DNA of 64,000 nt from Leadbetterella sp. (GTDB lineage Bacteria > Bacteroidota > Bacteroidia > Cytophagales > Spirosomataceae), in the NCBI GenBank assembly GCA_019638185.1, contig JAHBUH010000002.1:186001-250000 (forward strand), in the 5' to 3' direction. Under the pieces are notes generated by a model that was not told the origin of the DNA, did no database searches, and saw only the letters and a list, made by a program, of their open reading frames with translations. Shown here piece by piece: positions 8,871 to 17,363 of the stretch (its first letter is position 1; the number at the start of each line of letters is the position of its first letter). Both the position numbers and the translations under genes were made by a program.

Positions 8871-11702
8871 TCAAAACTTTTCCTTCAAAAACCTCGCGGT
8901 ATGGTTATTTTCCAGTCGGATCATGTCTTCCGGCTTACCCTCAAAGCAGAGGTATCCGCCTTTTTCGCCACCTTCCGGACCCAGGTCAATGATCCAGTCG
9001 GCCGACTTGATGACCTCCATGTTATGCTCTATCACGATCACCGTATCTCCCTGGTCCACCAGGGCGTTCATGGCCTTCAGCAGTTTTCGGATGTCGTTAA
9101 AATGCAAACCGGTGGTAGGCTCATCAAAGATAAAGAGCGTTTTGCCTTTTTCCGAATTCCCTTTGCCCAGAAAATAGGCCAGTTTCACCCGCTGCGCCTC
9201 GCCGCCGGAGAGGGTGTTAGAGGCCTGTCCCAGCCCGATGTAGCCCAGGCCCACCTCCTGGAGGGGCAGGATCTTTTCGGCCAGCTTGGGCTGGGTATCG
9301 CGGAAGAAATCCATGGCTTCATCTACGGTCATAGCCAGGATGTCGGCAATGTTCTTGTCGTGGTAGGTGACCTCCAGGATCTCCTGCTTGAAGCGCTGGC
9401 CGCCGCAGCTTTCGCAGGTGAGCTTAACGTCAGCCATAAACTGCATTTCTATGGTCTGGTAGCCTTCGCCCTGGCAGGCCTCGCAGCGGCCGCCATCTAC
9501 GTTAAACGAGAAGTGGGCCGGCTTATAATCGCGCTGTTTAGAAAGCGGCTGGTCAGCCATCAGCGCCCGGATGGTATCGTAGGCTTTGATGTAAGTGACC
9601 GGGTTAGAGCGACTGGATTTACCGATGGGATCCTGGTCTACCATCTCCACCTGGGCTACGCGGCTAAGGCTGCCGGTAAGCTCGTCATACTTACCGGGGT
9701 CTTCGCCGGAGCGGGGTTCACCCACCAGGCGGTCCAGCACGGGGTACAGGATCTTGCGGATCAGCGTAGATTTCCCGGAGCCGCTGACGCCGGTCACTAC
9801 GGTCAGGATACCCAAAGGGATCTTTACGTCAAGGTTTTTGAGGTTATTCTCCCGTGCCCCGCTGAGGGTCAGGAAATCCAGGTACTTCCGGCGGCTCTTG
9901 GGAATGGGGATGACCGCCTGGCCGTTCAGGAAATCCAGGGTGTGTGAGCGGCCGGTGGACGGGTCATTCCATTTTCCCTGGAAGACCAGCTCGCCGCCAT
10001 ATACACCTGCTTCCGGACCGATGTCAATGATATCGTCAGAGGCCTTCATTACTTCTTCTTCGTGCTCTACCACGATCACCGTGTTACCCAGGTCACGCAG
10101 CGACTTCAGCACGGAAACCAGTCGTTCGGTATCACGCGGGTGAAGCCCTATGCTGGGTTCATCCAGGATGTACATGGATCCCACCAGTGCGCTACCCAGG
10201 GAGGTGGCCAGCCGGATACGCTGGCTTTCACCGCCGGAAAGACTGCGCGACAGCCGGTTCAGGGTCAGGTAACCCAGGCCCACCCGCTGCATGAAGTCCA
10301 GGCGGTTATTGATCTCGATCAGGATACGTTTGGCTACTTTGGTCTTGTATTCGTCCAACTGCAGATCCCGGAAAAATGCTACGGCCTCGTCTATCGGCAT
10401 CAGCACCAGGTCTACAATGGATTTTCCGCCCACTTTCACATAGGAAGCGTCTTTCCGCAGGCGGGTGCCGCGGCAGTCGGGGCATACGGTCCGGCCGCGG
10501 TAACGGGAGAGCATCACCCGGTACTGGATCTTGTAAGACTGTTCTTCCAGGTGCTTGAAGAAGTCGGTCAGGCCTGTAAAATATTCGTTTCCGTCCCACA
10601 GCAGCTGGTAATGTTCCGGATCCAGGTCTTTAATGGCCCGGTGAATGGGGAAGTCAAACCGGATGCCATTTCTGAGCAGGGGCGTCAGGAATTCACTCAT
10701 CTTTTCACTCCGCCAGGGCGCTATGGCCCCTTCAAATACCGAAAGCTTCTTATCCGGGAATACCAGTTCAGGGTCCAGGCCCAGTACGCTGCCGAAGCCT
10801 TCGCAGCGGCGGCAGGCCCCGTATGGGTTATTAAAGGTAAAGAGGTTAATGCTGGGCTCTTCAAACAGCAGGCCGTCGCGTTCAAACTTATCTGAGAATA
10901 TCCGCAGGGTATCGCCTTCTTCCGCCTTTATGACGGCCTCACAGATGCCGTTTCCTTCAAAAAAGGCGGTCTGCACCGAGTCCGACAGCCGGAACTGGGT
11001 GTCTTCCTCAGGATTACCTTCTGCGTCATATTGGATCACCGCCCGGTCTACCAGGATCTTTACATCTTCCACACGGGCGTCAAAACTCAGCACATCTTCA
11101 ATCAGCACGGTCTCTTCTTTTACCTGGATCCGGTTAAAACCTTTTTTCAGGAGCAGGTCCAGCTCCTGGTTCAGGCTGCGGCCTTCTTTGGGCTGCAGAG
11201 GCGCCAGGATCATCACCCGGGTACCTTCCGGGTAAGTGAAGAGGTAGTTCACCACATCGGTCACGGTATCTTTGGTGACCAGTTCACCGCTGACCGGCGA
11301 GTAGGTGTCGCCCACCCGGGCAAAAAGCAGCTTCATGTAGTCGTAGATCTCGGTAGAGGTGCCTACGGTAGAGCGGCTGTTACGCGTACTGACCTTCTGG
11401 TCAATGGCTATGGCCGGTGAGATGCCCCGGATATAATCTACCTCCGGTTTTTCCATCCGGCCCAGGAACTGGCGGGCATACGAGCTCAGGCTCTCCACGT
11501 ACATGCGCTGTCCCTCGGCGTAAAGGGTGTCAAAAGCCAGGGAGGATTTCCCGCTGCCAGACAGCCCGGTAACTACCGTGAGGGTGTTCCTTTTGATGGC
11601 TACATTTACATTTTTGAGGTTATTGACCCGGGCGCCCTTGATGATAATATATTCCTTAGGATCCAGCCGGTCGATGTCAGGAGTAGAGCTCGTGTTTTTC
11701 AT
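8871..11702 (-). CDS. uvrA: UvrA, excinuclease ABC subunit A
   Basis: 943 aa from the ATG at 11702; an upstream in-frame ATG at 11717 would add MYFCT but lies inside the presumed -7 box, so I prefer 11702. UvrA is the ATP-dependent damage-recognition subunit of nucleotide excision repair. Seen: two ABC modules with Walker A motifs (GLSGSGKSS near the N-terminus, GVSGSGKST near residue 640), two LSGGE signatures (SLSGGESQR and TLSGGEAQR), and zinc-binding cysteine pairs (CRRCEGFG with CPDCRGTR; CEACQGEGY with CESCGGQRF). Length is normal. The gene is transcribed away from the HAD gene next door. Confidence 0.97.
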   Translation of the reverse strand: MKNTSSTPDIDRLDPKEYIIIKGARVNNLKNVNVAIKRNTLTVVTGLSGSGKSSLAFDTLYAEGQRMYVESLSSYARQFLGRMEKPEVDYIRGISPAIAIDQKVSTRNSRSTVGTSTEIYDYMKLLFARVGDTYSPVSGELVTKDTVTDVVNYLFTYPEGTRVMILAPLQPKEGRSLNQELDLLLKKGFNRIQVKEETVLIEDVLSFDARVEDVKILVDRAVIQYDAEGNPEEDTQFRLSDSVQTAFFEGNGICEAVIKAEEGDTLRIFSDKFERDGLLFEEPSINLFTFNNPYGACRRCEGFGSVLGLDPELVFPDKKLSVFEGAIAPWRSEKMSEFLTPLLRNGIRFDFPIHRAIKDLDPEHYQLLWDGNEYFTGLTDFFKHLEEQSYKIQYRVMLSRYRGRTVCPDCRGTRLRKDASYVKVGGKSIVDLVLMPIDEAVAFFRDLQLDEYKTKVAKRILIEINNRLDFMQRVGLGYLTLNRLSRSLSGGESQRIRLATSLGSALVGSMYILDEPSIGLHPRDTERLVSVLKSLRDLGNTVIVVEHEEEVMKASDDIIDIGPEAGVYGGELVFQGKWNDPSTGRSHTLDFLNGQAVIPIPKSRRKYLDFLTLSGARENNLKNLDVKIPLGILTVVTGVSGSGKSTLIRKILYPVLDRLVGEPRSGEDPGKYDELTGSLSRVAQVEMVDQDPIGKSSRSNPVTYIKAYDTIRALMADQPLSKQRDYKPAHFSFNVDGGRCEACQGEGYQTIEMQFMADVKLTCESCGGQRFKQEILEVTYHDKNIADILAMTVDEAMDFFRDTQPKLAEKILPLQEVGLGYIGLGQASNTLSGGEAQRVKLAYFLGKGNSEKGKTLFIFDEPTTGLHFNDIRKLLKAMNALVDQGDTVIVIEHNMEVIKSADWIIDLGPEGGEKGGYLCFEGKPEDMIRLENNHTARFLKEKF

Positions 11703-11777
11703 TGTACAAAAATACAATGTTTTTGAGAAAATCAGCGGGTTTGTATAAACCTTCCGGTATGCTTTTGGAATACCGGA
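11700..11777. repeat. Three short inverted repeats in the uvrA/HAD divergent promoter region
   Basis: CATTGTA/TACAATG with a 6-nt spacer (11700-11719) overlaps the uvrA -7 box and start codon. GGTTT/AAACC with a 4-nt spacer lies at 11738-11751. TCCGGTAT/ATACCGGA with a 9-nt spacer lies at 11753-11777. All arms match perfectly. They could be operators or simple hairpins; function is not known. Confidence 0.5.
11707..11714 (-). promoter_or_regulatory. -7 promoter box of uvrA, apparently leaderless
   Basis: Minus-strand TATTTTTG matches TAnnTTTG exactly and ends four bases before the ATG at 11702. If transcription starts at the usual distance from this box, the mRNA would begin at or next to the start codon. 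No clear TTG -33 element was seen. Confidence 0.45.
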
Positions 11778-11819
11778 TGATTTTTAACCGGGAATGACTG
11801 CGGATACCCAGCAAAGGCT

Positions 11820-11827
11820 TATTTTTG
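11820..11827 (+). promoter_or_regulatory. -7 promoter box of the HAD gene, apparently leaderless
   Basis: TATTTTTG matches TAnnTTTG and is followed by four bases and then the ATG at 11832. This is the same box sequence and the same four-base gap as at the divergent uvrA start. No -33 TTG was found at the expected distance. Confidence 0.45.
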
Positions 11828-11831
11828 CGGC

Positions 11832-12485
11832 ATGAAACATGCAGTAATATTTGATATGGACGGGGTGATAGCCCATACTAACCCCTGGCATTCCCTGGCA
11901 TTCCGTGAATTTTTTAAGAAAAGAGACCTGTATCCCACTGATGCGGAGTTTGCCGCGCATATGTTCGGGAAAAGTAACAGCTATATCCTGAAGCATTTCC
12001 TGGGAAGGCCGGTGACGGGAGAAGAGTTCACCGCCATGGAGGAGGAGAAAGAAGGGCTTTTCCGGGAGATTTACGCGGATCACGTAAAAGATATAACGGG
12101 CTTCCTGGGCTTCCTGGCCGCGCTGAAAACGGCCGGCTTTAAAACGGGGGTGGCTACTTCGGCCCCGCGGGCTAACCTGGATCTGATCATGGGAAAGCTG
12201 GGCTTTGAACCGCAGATGGAGTCTATCATGGCCAGTGAAAATGTAACCTGCCATAAACCGGACCCGGAAGTGTATCTGAAATCGGCGGCTAACCTGGGCC
12301 TGGACCCGGCTGGCTGCGTGGTATTTGAGGATTCGTTTTCCGGAGTCACCGCCGCCCGCAATGCCGGTATGAAGGTGGTGGGCGTGCTGAGCTCGCATAC
12401 CCGGGAGGAGCTGCCCCCCTGTGACCGGTACATCTACGATTACACCGAGATCGGACCGGCCGATATTCGGAAAATTTTAAGCTGA
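11832..12485 (+). CDS. HAD-family hydrolase, beta-phosphoglucomutase/phosphatase-like
   Basis: 217 aa, soluble. HAD motif I is FDMDGVI (nucleophile Asp near residue 9), motif II is VATSAP, a lysine follows in CHKPDPEVYL, and motif III is VVFEDSFSGV. The DGV form and the alpha-helical cap inserted after motif I are typical of subfamily IA enzymes such as beta-phosphoglucomutase and sugar-phosphate phosphatases. The substrate cannot be told from sequence. The stop overlaps the ATG of the next gene (ATGA-type overlap at 12485), so the two are translationally coupled. Confidence 0.9.
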   Translation: MKHAVIFDMDGVIAHTNPWHSLAFREFFKKRDLYPTDAEFAAHMFGKSNSYILKHFLGRPVTGEEFTAMEEEKEGLFREIYADHVKDITGFLGFLAALKTAGFKTGVATSAPRANLDLIMGKLGFEPQMESIMASENVTCHKPDPEVYLKSAANLGLDPAGCVVFEDSFSGVTAARNAGMKVVGVLSSHTREELPPCDRYIYDYTEIGPADIRKILS

Positions 12486-13177
12486 TGAACCTTTATCTTT
12501 TGCCCATGCTTCTGGCGGAAAACAGCCATCCCCAGGCCCTGACACCCTACAGTGTGGAGATGATCCGGACACTGAAGGTGTTTTTTGTGGAGAATGTGAA
12601 AACCACGCGGCGTTTCATTTCCTCTTTGAAGCTGGGTGTGGTGATCGATGAGCTCCGGTTCATTGAAGTGAATAAGGATACGCCGTTTGAAAAGATTTTT
12701 GATGTGCTTTCCGCGCTGAAAGAAGATGCCGGCATCCTTTCGGAGGCGGGCTGTGCTGGTGTGGCGGATCCCGGCGGGCTGATTGTGGAAGCCGGCCACC
12801 AGCTGGGCTTCAGCATCCGGCCCCTGGTAGGGCCTAACTCCATATTACTGGCGCTGATGGGCTCCGGGCTGAACGGGCAGTCTTTTGCTTTTCACGGCTA
12901 TCTGCCCATCCCGGAAAATGAACGCGCCGCCCGGATCCGGGCCCTGGAGAAAGAGGCCATACAACGTAACCAGACCCAGATTTTCATGGAAACGCCCTAC
13001 CGGAATAACCAGATGCTCCAGACCCTGCTGAAGACCCTGGGCCCGCAGACGCGCCTGTGTGTGGCGGCGGATCTTACCGCCGGAACCGAATATATCCTTA
13101 CCCGCAGTGTAGCCGCCTGGAAAAGGCATCCACTGCCCGATCTGCACAAAAGACCCGCTATTTTCCTGATAAATTAA
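12485..13177 (+). CDS. RsmI-like SAM-dependent methyltransferase (tetrapyrrole methylase fold)
   Basis: 230 aa. Seen: VEN.KTTRRFISSL, ILSEAGCAGVADPGG (the SAM-binding loop, compare RsmI sDAGtPgisDPG) and LVGPNSILLALMGSGLNGQSFAFHGYLP, which follows RsmI closely. RsmI methylates the ribose of C1402 in 16S rRNA. Bacteroidota often carry a second, shorter RsmI-like protein of about 235 aa, and this one fits that paralogue better than the full-length RsmI; its exact target is therefore uncertain. It starts within the stop codon of the HAD gene. Confidence 0.82.
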   Translation: MNLYLLPMLLAENSHPQALTPYSVEMIRTLKVFFVENVKTTRRFISSLKLGVVIDELRFIEVNKDTPFEKIFDVLSALKEDAGILSEAGCAGVADPGGLIVEAGHQLGFSIRPLVGPNSILLALMGSGLNGQSFAFHGYLPIPENERAARIRALEKEAIQRNQTQIFMETPYRNNQMLQTLLKTLGPQTRLCVAADLTAGTEYILTRSVAAWKRHPLPDLHKRPAIFLIN

Positions 13178-13236
13178 AATTCCGGCCCAACTTTTTTCGT
13201 TAAAATTAAGTCTTGTTCACAACTAACTTAACGTTT

Positions 13237-13833
13237 ATGAAAAAGGTATTCGGATTTCTACTCATCCTTCTTGTTTCCGCTTGTGACAATTTTGAGCACA
13301 AAAGTGAATATGAAAAAAGCTTCCAGAAATGGCAGAGCTTTAAAGCAGCCACTCATAATTCCTATCGCTATATTTTAACCGGCAGTACCTGGACGGGCGT
13401 CTCGTGGGAGACCGAGCTGGTGGTGCAGAAAGGAGAAGTCACAGAGCGAAAATTCCGGTATACCCACTTTGAAAGTGTGAAAAGGCCGGTGACGGGCTGG
13501 GATGCTGCCAGTGCCGAAGAAGCGCTTAAAGTGTTGGGGATGACTTCCGGACAATTTACAGAGCGCTCAGGAACCGCCTTCCTGGAATATTGCGAATGGG
13601 AAGAAAAAGGGGTGGAAGTGGGCACACATACCGGCACATCGGCCAGCTCGCCCATCACGCTGGACAGCATTTACCAGCAGGCCCGTAACGAATGGCTCCG
13701 GGAACGGGAAAATGTAACCACTTATTTTGAAGCCCGTAACGAAGGGCTCATTTCTTCCGCCGGCTACGTGGAGGATAACTGCGCGGACGACTGCTTCCGG
13801 GGCGTTAATATCCGCCTGATCGAAAAGCTGTAA
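13237..13833 (+). CDS. Small lipoprotein, DUF6174-like
   Basis: 198 aa from the ATG at 13237, chosen because it directly precedes a lipoprotein signal (MKKVFGFLLILLVSAC) and because the only earlier start is a TTG. The lipobox is LVSAC. The mature part begins with charged residues and contains the YRYILTG and ELVVQKGEVTERKF segments that resemble DUF6174-type proteins (unknown function). It is probably anchored in a membrane facing the periplasm. No pathway can be proposed; the flanking genes have unrelated roles. Confidence 0.75.
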   Translation: MKKVFGFLLILLVSACDNFEHKSEYEKSFQKWQSFKAATHNSYRYILTGSTWTGVSWETELVVQKGEVTERKFRYTHFESVKRPVTGWDAASAEEALKVLGMTSGQFTERSGTAFLEYCEWEEKGVEVGTHTGTSASSPITLDSIYQQARNEWLRERENVTTYFEARNEGLISSAGYVEDNCADDCFRGVNIRLIEKL

Positions 13834-13933
13834 ATTAAGAAGTAGCAAAAGGTTCCTGATACCGGATAACCGGCATGGGGAAATATTTTTTATCAAAGTA
13901 CCCGGCCCCGGCCCATTTCCCTCTCCGGCCGGT

Positions 13934-13947
13934 CGGTAACGTTACCG
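13934..13947. repeat. 14-bp perfect palindrome upstream of pfkA
   Basis: CGGTAACGTTACCG is fully self-complementary and lies about 130 bp before the pfkA -7 box in a 274-bp intergenic region. It could be a binding site for a dimeric regulator; no further evidence. Confidence 0.35.
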
Positions 13948-14077
13948 GTGTGCCTACAACCCTCCTGACCGCGCTTTTTATTGAACTTTTTGGGTAGAAC
14001 TTTGGATAAGCCAAATAAAAATTGGCAGTAGTGAGCTCTGTGGTTTAAAATTGATTTCTCTTTTGGATAAATCTCGC

Positions 14078-14085
14078 TATTTTTG
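14078..14085 (+). promoter_or_regulatory. Candidate -7 promoter box of pfkA
   Basis: TATTTTTG matches TAnnTTTG, 22 nt before the ATG at 14108. TTG triplets occur upstream at 14051 and 14063 but neither has the ideal spacing. Confidence 0.5.
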
Positions 14086-14107
14086 CTGCTGAAAAAATAG
14101 AAACATA

Positions 14108-15082
14108 ATGAAACAGATAGCGATTTACACTTCGGGTGGAGACGCTCCGGGCATGAATGCCTGCATCAGAGCCGTAGTAAGAGGAGCCATTTATCATGGG
14201 CTGAAAGTTTACGGTATCCGCAGGGGTTATAACGGGATGATATCGGGTGATATCTTTGAAATGACGTCAAGTTCAGTAAGCAATATAGTACAAAGAGGAG
14301 GAACCATCTTAAAATCAGCCAGAAGCAAGGAGTTTATGACACCGGAAGGCCGTAAAAAAGCCTACGATAACCTGGTGAAGTTTGGCATTGACGGCCTGGT
14401 GGCTATTGGCGGAAACGGTACTTTTACCGGTGCCGAAGTTTTTTATAACGAATACCAGCTGCCTACCGTGGGCTGCCCGGGAACCATTGACAATGACCTG
14501 TACGGAACCGACTATACCATTGGATTTGACTCGGCGGTAAACACGTCACTGGAGGCTATTGATAAGATCCGGGATACGGCGGACTCGCACGACCGCGTAT
14601 TTTTTATCGAGGTTATGGGTCGTGATTCGGGTTATATCGCAGTGCAGTCGGGTATAGGCGGTGGAGCGGAGATCGTAATGGTGCCGGAAACCCATACGCC
14701 ACTGAAAAAAGTGGTTTCTTCCCTGAAAGACGGCTGGAGACGTTCCAAATCTTCGTCTATCGTAGTGGTGGCGGAAGGCGACGAAGAAGGCCATGCCACT
14801 GAAATTGCTGAAAAGATCAAGGCGCAGGTGGGTGATAAGCTGGATATCCGGGTAACCACCCTGGGCCACGTACAGCGGGGCGGCTCGCCCACCGCGTATG
14901 ACCGTATCCTGGCTTCCCGTATGGGCCTGGCAGCAGTAGAAGGACTTATGAACGGCCAGAAAAACGTGATGGCCGGGGTGGTGAATAATGAAGTGGTATA
15001 TACGCCTTTCATTGATACCATTAAGAAAACGAAGCCCATCCACGATGACCTGCTGCGGATGGTGCATATTCTGAGCATCTAG
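14108..15082 (+). CDS. pfkA: ATP-dependent 6-phosphofructokinase
   Basis: 324 aa, the usual length for bacterial PfkA. It phosphorylates fructose 6-phosphate in glycolysis. Seen: the nucleotide loop TSGGDAPGMNA at residues 8-18, GGNGTFTGA near 100, the catalytic TIDND (family PKTIDNDI; here PGTIDNDLYG), GFDSAVNT, the substrate loop MGRDSGYIA, and GHVQRGGSPTAYDR, the fructose 6-phosphate/effector site. The glycine after the ATP loop supports ATP rather than pyrophosphate as donor. It has its own promoter and is followed by an inverted repeat. Confidence 0.97.
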   Translation: MKQIAIYTSGGDAPGMNACIRAVVRGAIYHGLKVYGIRRGYNGMISGDIFEMTSSSVSNIVQRGGTILKSARSKEFMTPEGRKKAYDNLVKFGIDGLVAIGGNGTFTGAEVFYNEYQLPTVGCPGTIDNDLYGTDYTIGFDSAVNTSLEAIDKIRDTADSHDRVFFIEVMGRDSGYIAVQSGIGGGAEIVMVPETHTPLKKVVSSLKDGWRRSKSSSIVVVAEGDEEGHATEIAEKIKAQVGDKLDIRVTTLGHVQRGGSPTAYDRILASRMGLAAVEGLMNGQKNVMAGVVNNEVVYTPFIDTIKKTKPIHDDLLRMVHILSI

Positions 15083-15091
15083 CTATGAGCA

Positions 15092-15136
15092 GTGAGCTAT
15101 GAGAGGCAGACCACGGGCTCAAGACTCATAGCTCAC
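15092..15136. repeat. 12-bp inverted repeat after pfkA (GTGAGCTATGAG motif)
   Basis: GTGAGCTATGAG at 15092-15103 and its exact complement CTCATAGCTCAC at 15125-15136 enclose a 21-nt loop. A partial third copy (AGCTATGAGC) precedes it at 15081-15090. There is no U-run, so it is a poor intrinsic terminator. It looks more like a dispersed intergenic repeat. Confidence 0.55.
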
Positions 15137-15154
15137 AGCTTAAATTATACACCA

Positions 15155-16576
15155 ATGAAAAAGATCCCCTTCCTTGTACTCCTCCTGGCAGGTATTTTAC
15201 CGGTGCACGCCCAGCAGAAACTCACCGTAAAAATGCAGGTGCCTGACGCCGGTAGTTACGTTCAGCTGGCGCATTACTTTGGTTATAAGCAGTTTCAGAA
15301 AGTAGACTCGGCCAAGGTGGATAAAGACGGCCTCCTGAAATTCAGCAGCGGGCCGGAAGGCTGGAAAGGCGGGGTTTACCTGGTGGTTATTTCTCCTTCC
15401 AAATTCTATGACCTGGCGATCTCCGGGAAAGAGAATGACGTTTACATGGAATTTGACACTTCCGATTTTGTGGGATCGGTGAAATTCCGGAACTCCCCGG
15501 AAAATGAACTGCTCTTTGGCTACCGGAAATTCCTGAATCAGAAAATGAAAGCCGGGGAGCGGCTGCAGGCTCAGCTTAGAACGGAGACTGACCCGGCCCG
15601 TGCCGCGGCGGCCCGGAAAGAGCTGGAAGCATTGCAGAAGGAAGTGAATACAGAGCTGCGGAAGAGGGCTGCTGCGCACCCGGAACTGTTTTCCTCCCGC
15701 CTTCTTACGGCTAACCTGGAGCCTGAACTACCTGAAACCGCTCCTCTTTTACCTAACGGGAAGCCGGATTCCACCTTCTTCTATCGGGAATATAAGCGGC
15801 AATACTTTGATCACCTGGACTTCTCCGATGAACGGATGATCCGCACGCCTTTCCTGGAAAGCAGGGTGGAGCGGTATTTTAAGAACCTGGTGTATCCCCG
15901 GACCGACTCCCTGAAAAAAGAGACTTCTTATGTGCTGAACCTGGCCCGGAAAAACAAGGACGTTTACCGCTATGTGCTCTGGTACCTCACTAATAAATAT
16001 GAAAATACCGATGTGGTAGGCCTGGACGGCGTGGTGGTACACCTGTATGAGAACCATTACCTGAAAGACGGCGACTGGCTGGACAGCACCAGCCGGGCGA
16101 AGTTTGTGGAGCGCCTCAGCGTGATGAAACCCCTGGAAACGGGTAAGGTTATGCCGGCTCTGATCCTGAAAGACACCCTGGGTAAAACCCATGACCTGTA
16201 CGATGTGAAGGCGAAATATACCATTGTGTATTTTTACAGCCCCACCTGCGGACACTGCAAAGACCACGCCCCGGAACTGGTGAAATACCAGGACGAAAAC
16301 CGCAGCCGGGGTATCGTGGTATGGAATGTATCAGCGGATGCGGAACGGAATTTCGAGGAAATGAAGAAATTTATCCATACCTATGATATGGGACGCATGG
16401 CTAACCTGCACGATCCTGACCGGAAGTACGATTTCTTCTACCGTTACGATGTGTATTCTACGCCTACACTCTATATCCTGGATGAACAGAAGCGGATTAT
16501 TGCACGCCGAATCCCCGTTGAAGATATCAATGGCTTCCTGGAGCACTACGAGAAGAACGTGGTAGGGAAACATTAA
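15155..16576 (+). CDS. Exported thioredoxin-like (TlpA/AhpC-type) protein with N-terminal DUF4369-like region
   Basis: 473 aa from the ATG at 15155, which gives a clean signal peptide (MKKIPFLVLLLAGILPVHA); an earlier in-frame start would add residues encoded by the pfkA-distal inverted repeat. The N-terminal region (about 20-130) resembles DUF4369 and is followed by a helical DUF5106-like middle. The C-terminal 150 residues form a thioredoxin fold with the redox motif CGHC in FYSPTCGHCKDHAPE and the cis-proline STPTLYIL. It is expected to act as a periplasmic thiol-disulfide reductase or chaperone. The partner is unknown. Confidence 0.88.
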   Translation: MKKIPFLVLLLAGILPVHAQQKLTVKMQVPDAGSYVQLAHYFGYKQFQKVDSAKVDKDGLLKFSSGPEGWKGGVYLVVISPSKFYDLAISGKENDVYMEFDTSDFVGSVKFRNSPENELLFGYRKFLNQKMKAGERLQAQLRTETDPARAAAARKELEALQKEVNTELRKRAAAHPELFSSRLLTANLEPELPETAPLLPNGKPDSTFFYREYKRQYFDHLDFSDERMIRTPFLESRVERYFKNLVYPRTDSLKKETSYVLNLARKNKDVYRYVLWYLTNKYENTDVVGLDGVVVHLYENHYLKDGDWLDSTSRAKFVERLSVMKPLETGKVMPALILKDTLGKTHDLYDVKAKYTIVYFYSPTCGHCKDHAPELVKYQDENRSRGIVVWNVSADAERNFEEMKKFIHTYDMGRMANLHDPDRKYDFFYRYDVYSTPTLYILDEQKRIIARRIPVEDINGFLEHYEKNVVGKH

Positions 16577-16609
16577 CCCCATTCCGGAGGTATTTCCCGG
16601 ATGCCCGGC

Positions 16610-17029
16610 TTATTTTTCCAGGAACCAGGAGATGGCCAGCTTATAGCCGCTGAGTCCCAGCCCGAAAATGGCTCCGCGGGCCTTGGGGCTGATGTAAGAA
16701 TGTTTCCTGAACTCTTCCCGGGCATGAATATTGGAGATATGGACCTCTACCGTGGGGGTCTTTACACCGCCCAGGGCATCGGCTAACGCCACAGAGGTAT
16801 GGGTGAGCCCGCCGGCGTTCAGTATGATGCCGTCATAGGTAAATCCCACTTCGTGGATCTTATCAATGAGGGCGCCTTCGTGGTTCGACTGGAAGTATTC
16901 AAGCATAACGGCAGGAAAATCCGCTTTCAGGGTTTGAAAATAGTCTTCAAAGCTCTGGTGACCGTAGATTTCCGGTTCCCGCTTGCCCAGGAGGTTAAGG
17001 TTAGGGCCGTTAATGATGATGATCTTCAC
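16610..17029 (-). CDS. aroQ: 3-dehydroquinate dehydratase, type II
   Basis: 139 aa from a GTG at 17029 (VKIIIINGPNLNLLG), the normal AroQ start; this also leaves 19 bp to the stop of the preceding gene, whereas a longer frame would overlap it. It catalyses the third step of the shikimate pathway. Seen: NGPNLNLLGKREPEIYG with the catalytic tyrosine, LNAGGLTHTSVALADA, and VEVHISNIHAREEFR with the catalytic histidine, then HSYISPKARG. The shikimate route supplies tyrosine, the precursor of the pigment made by the cluster further right, though no direct link is implied. Confidence 0.95.
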   Translation of the reverse strand: MKIIIINGPNLNLLGKREPEIYGHQSFEDYFQTLKADFPAVMLEYFQSNHEGALIDKIHEVGFTYDGIILNAGGLTHTSVALADALGGVKTPTVEVHISNIHAREEFRKHSYISPKARGAIFGLGLSGYKLAISWFLEK

Positions 17030-17048
17030 AGGTCTGCTGGTTTTGGTT

Positions 17049-17363
17049 TCAAATGTACGGAATAAAATTCCAAAATCGTCTTGTCTCCAGGTAGGTGGGA
17101 TTTTGGTCGTTCGTGTAGGCTTCCCGCTCAAACCCGATGTCATAATAGGCCTGAGAGCGGTCTTTGCAGCGGGCCCACTTCACCGCCCACTCCAGTACAT
17201 ACCAGATATAGAAGGGGAGGATCAGCATTTCCAGCTGCTGCCGCAGGTGAATGCGCTCATGACGCAGCAGCCTTTCTGACGGGTTCCGGGTCTTCACCAG
17301 CACAAAAGGCCAGAGGGCTATGCCCTCAATGCTTTTAAAATTAACGCCGCGGATGACGATCAT
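17049..17363 (-). CDS. Small conserved-type protein with HExxH motif
   Basis: 104 aa, function not recognised. It contains RHERIHLRQQLEML, an HExxH zinc-binding motif like that of metalloprotease helices, followed by a hydrophobic aromatic stretch (LPFYIWYVLEWAV) that could be a membrane segment, and a charged C-terminal part with AYYDIGFEREAY. Its ATG overlaps the stop of the isoaspartyl peptidase gene (ATGA), so the two are probably translated together. It may be a tiny membrane-bound metallohydrolase or only a structural zinc protein; no catalytic third ligand can be assigned with certainty. Confidence 0.7.
   Translation of the reverse strand: MIVIRGVNFKSIEGIALWPFVLVKTRNPSERLLRHERIHLRQQLEMLILPFYIWYVLEWAVKWARCKDRSQAYYDIGFEREAYTNDQNPTYLETRRFWNFIPYI

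Noticed and set aside
8901-9947. Long open frame (348 codons) on the plus strand inside uvrA
   Set aside because: Antisense shadow of uvrA: low-complexity composition, no domain, no promoter, and uvrA is certain.
10062-10895. Second plus-strand frame in uvrA
   Set aside because: Same reason: codon bias of a GC-rich gene read on the other strand.
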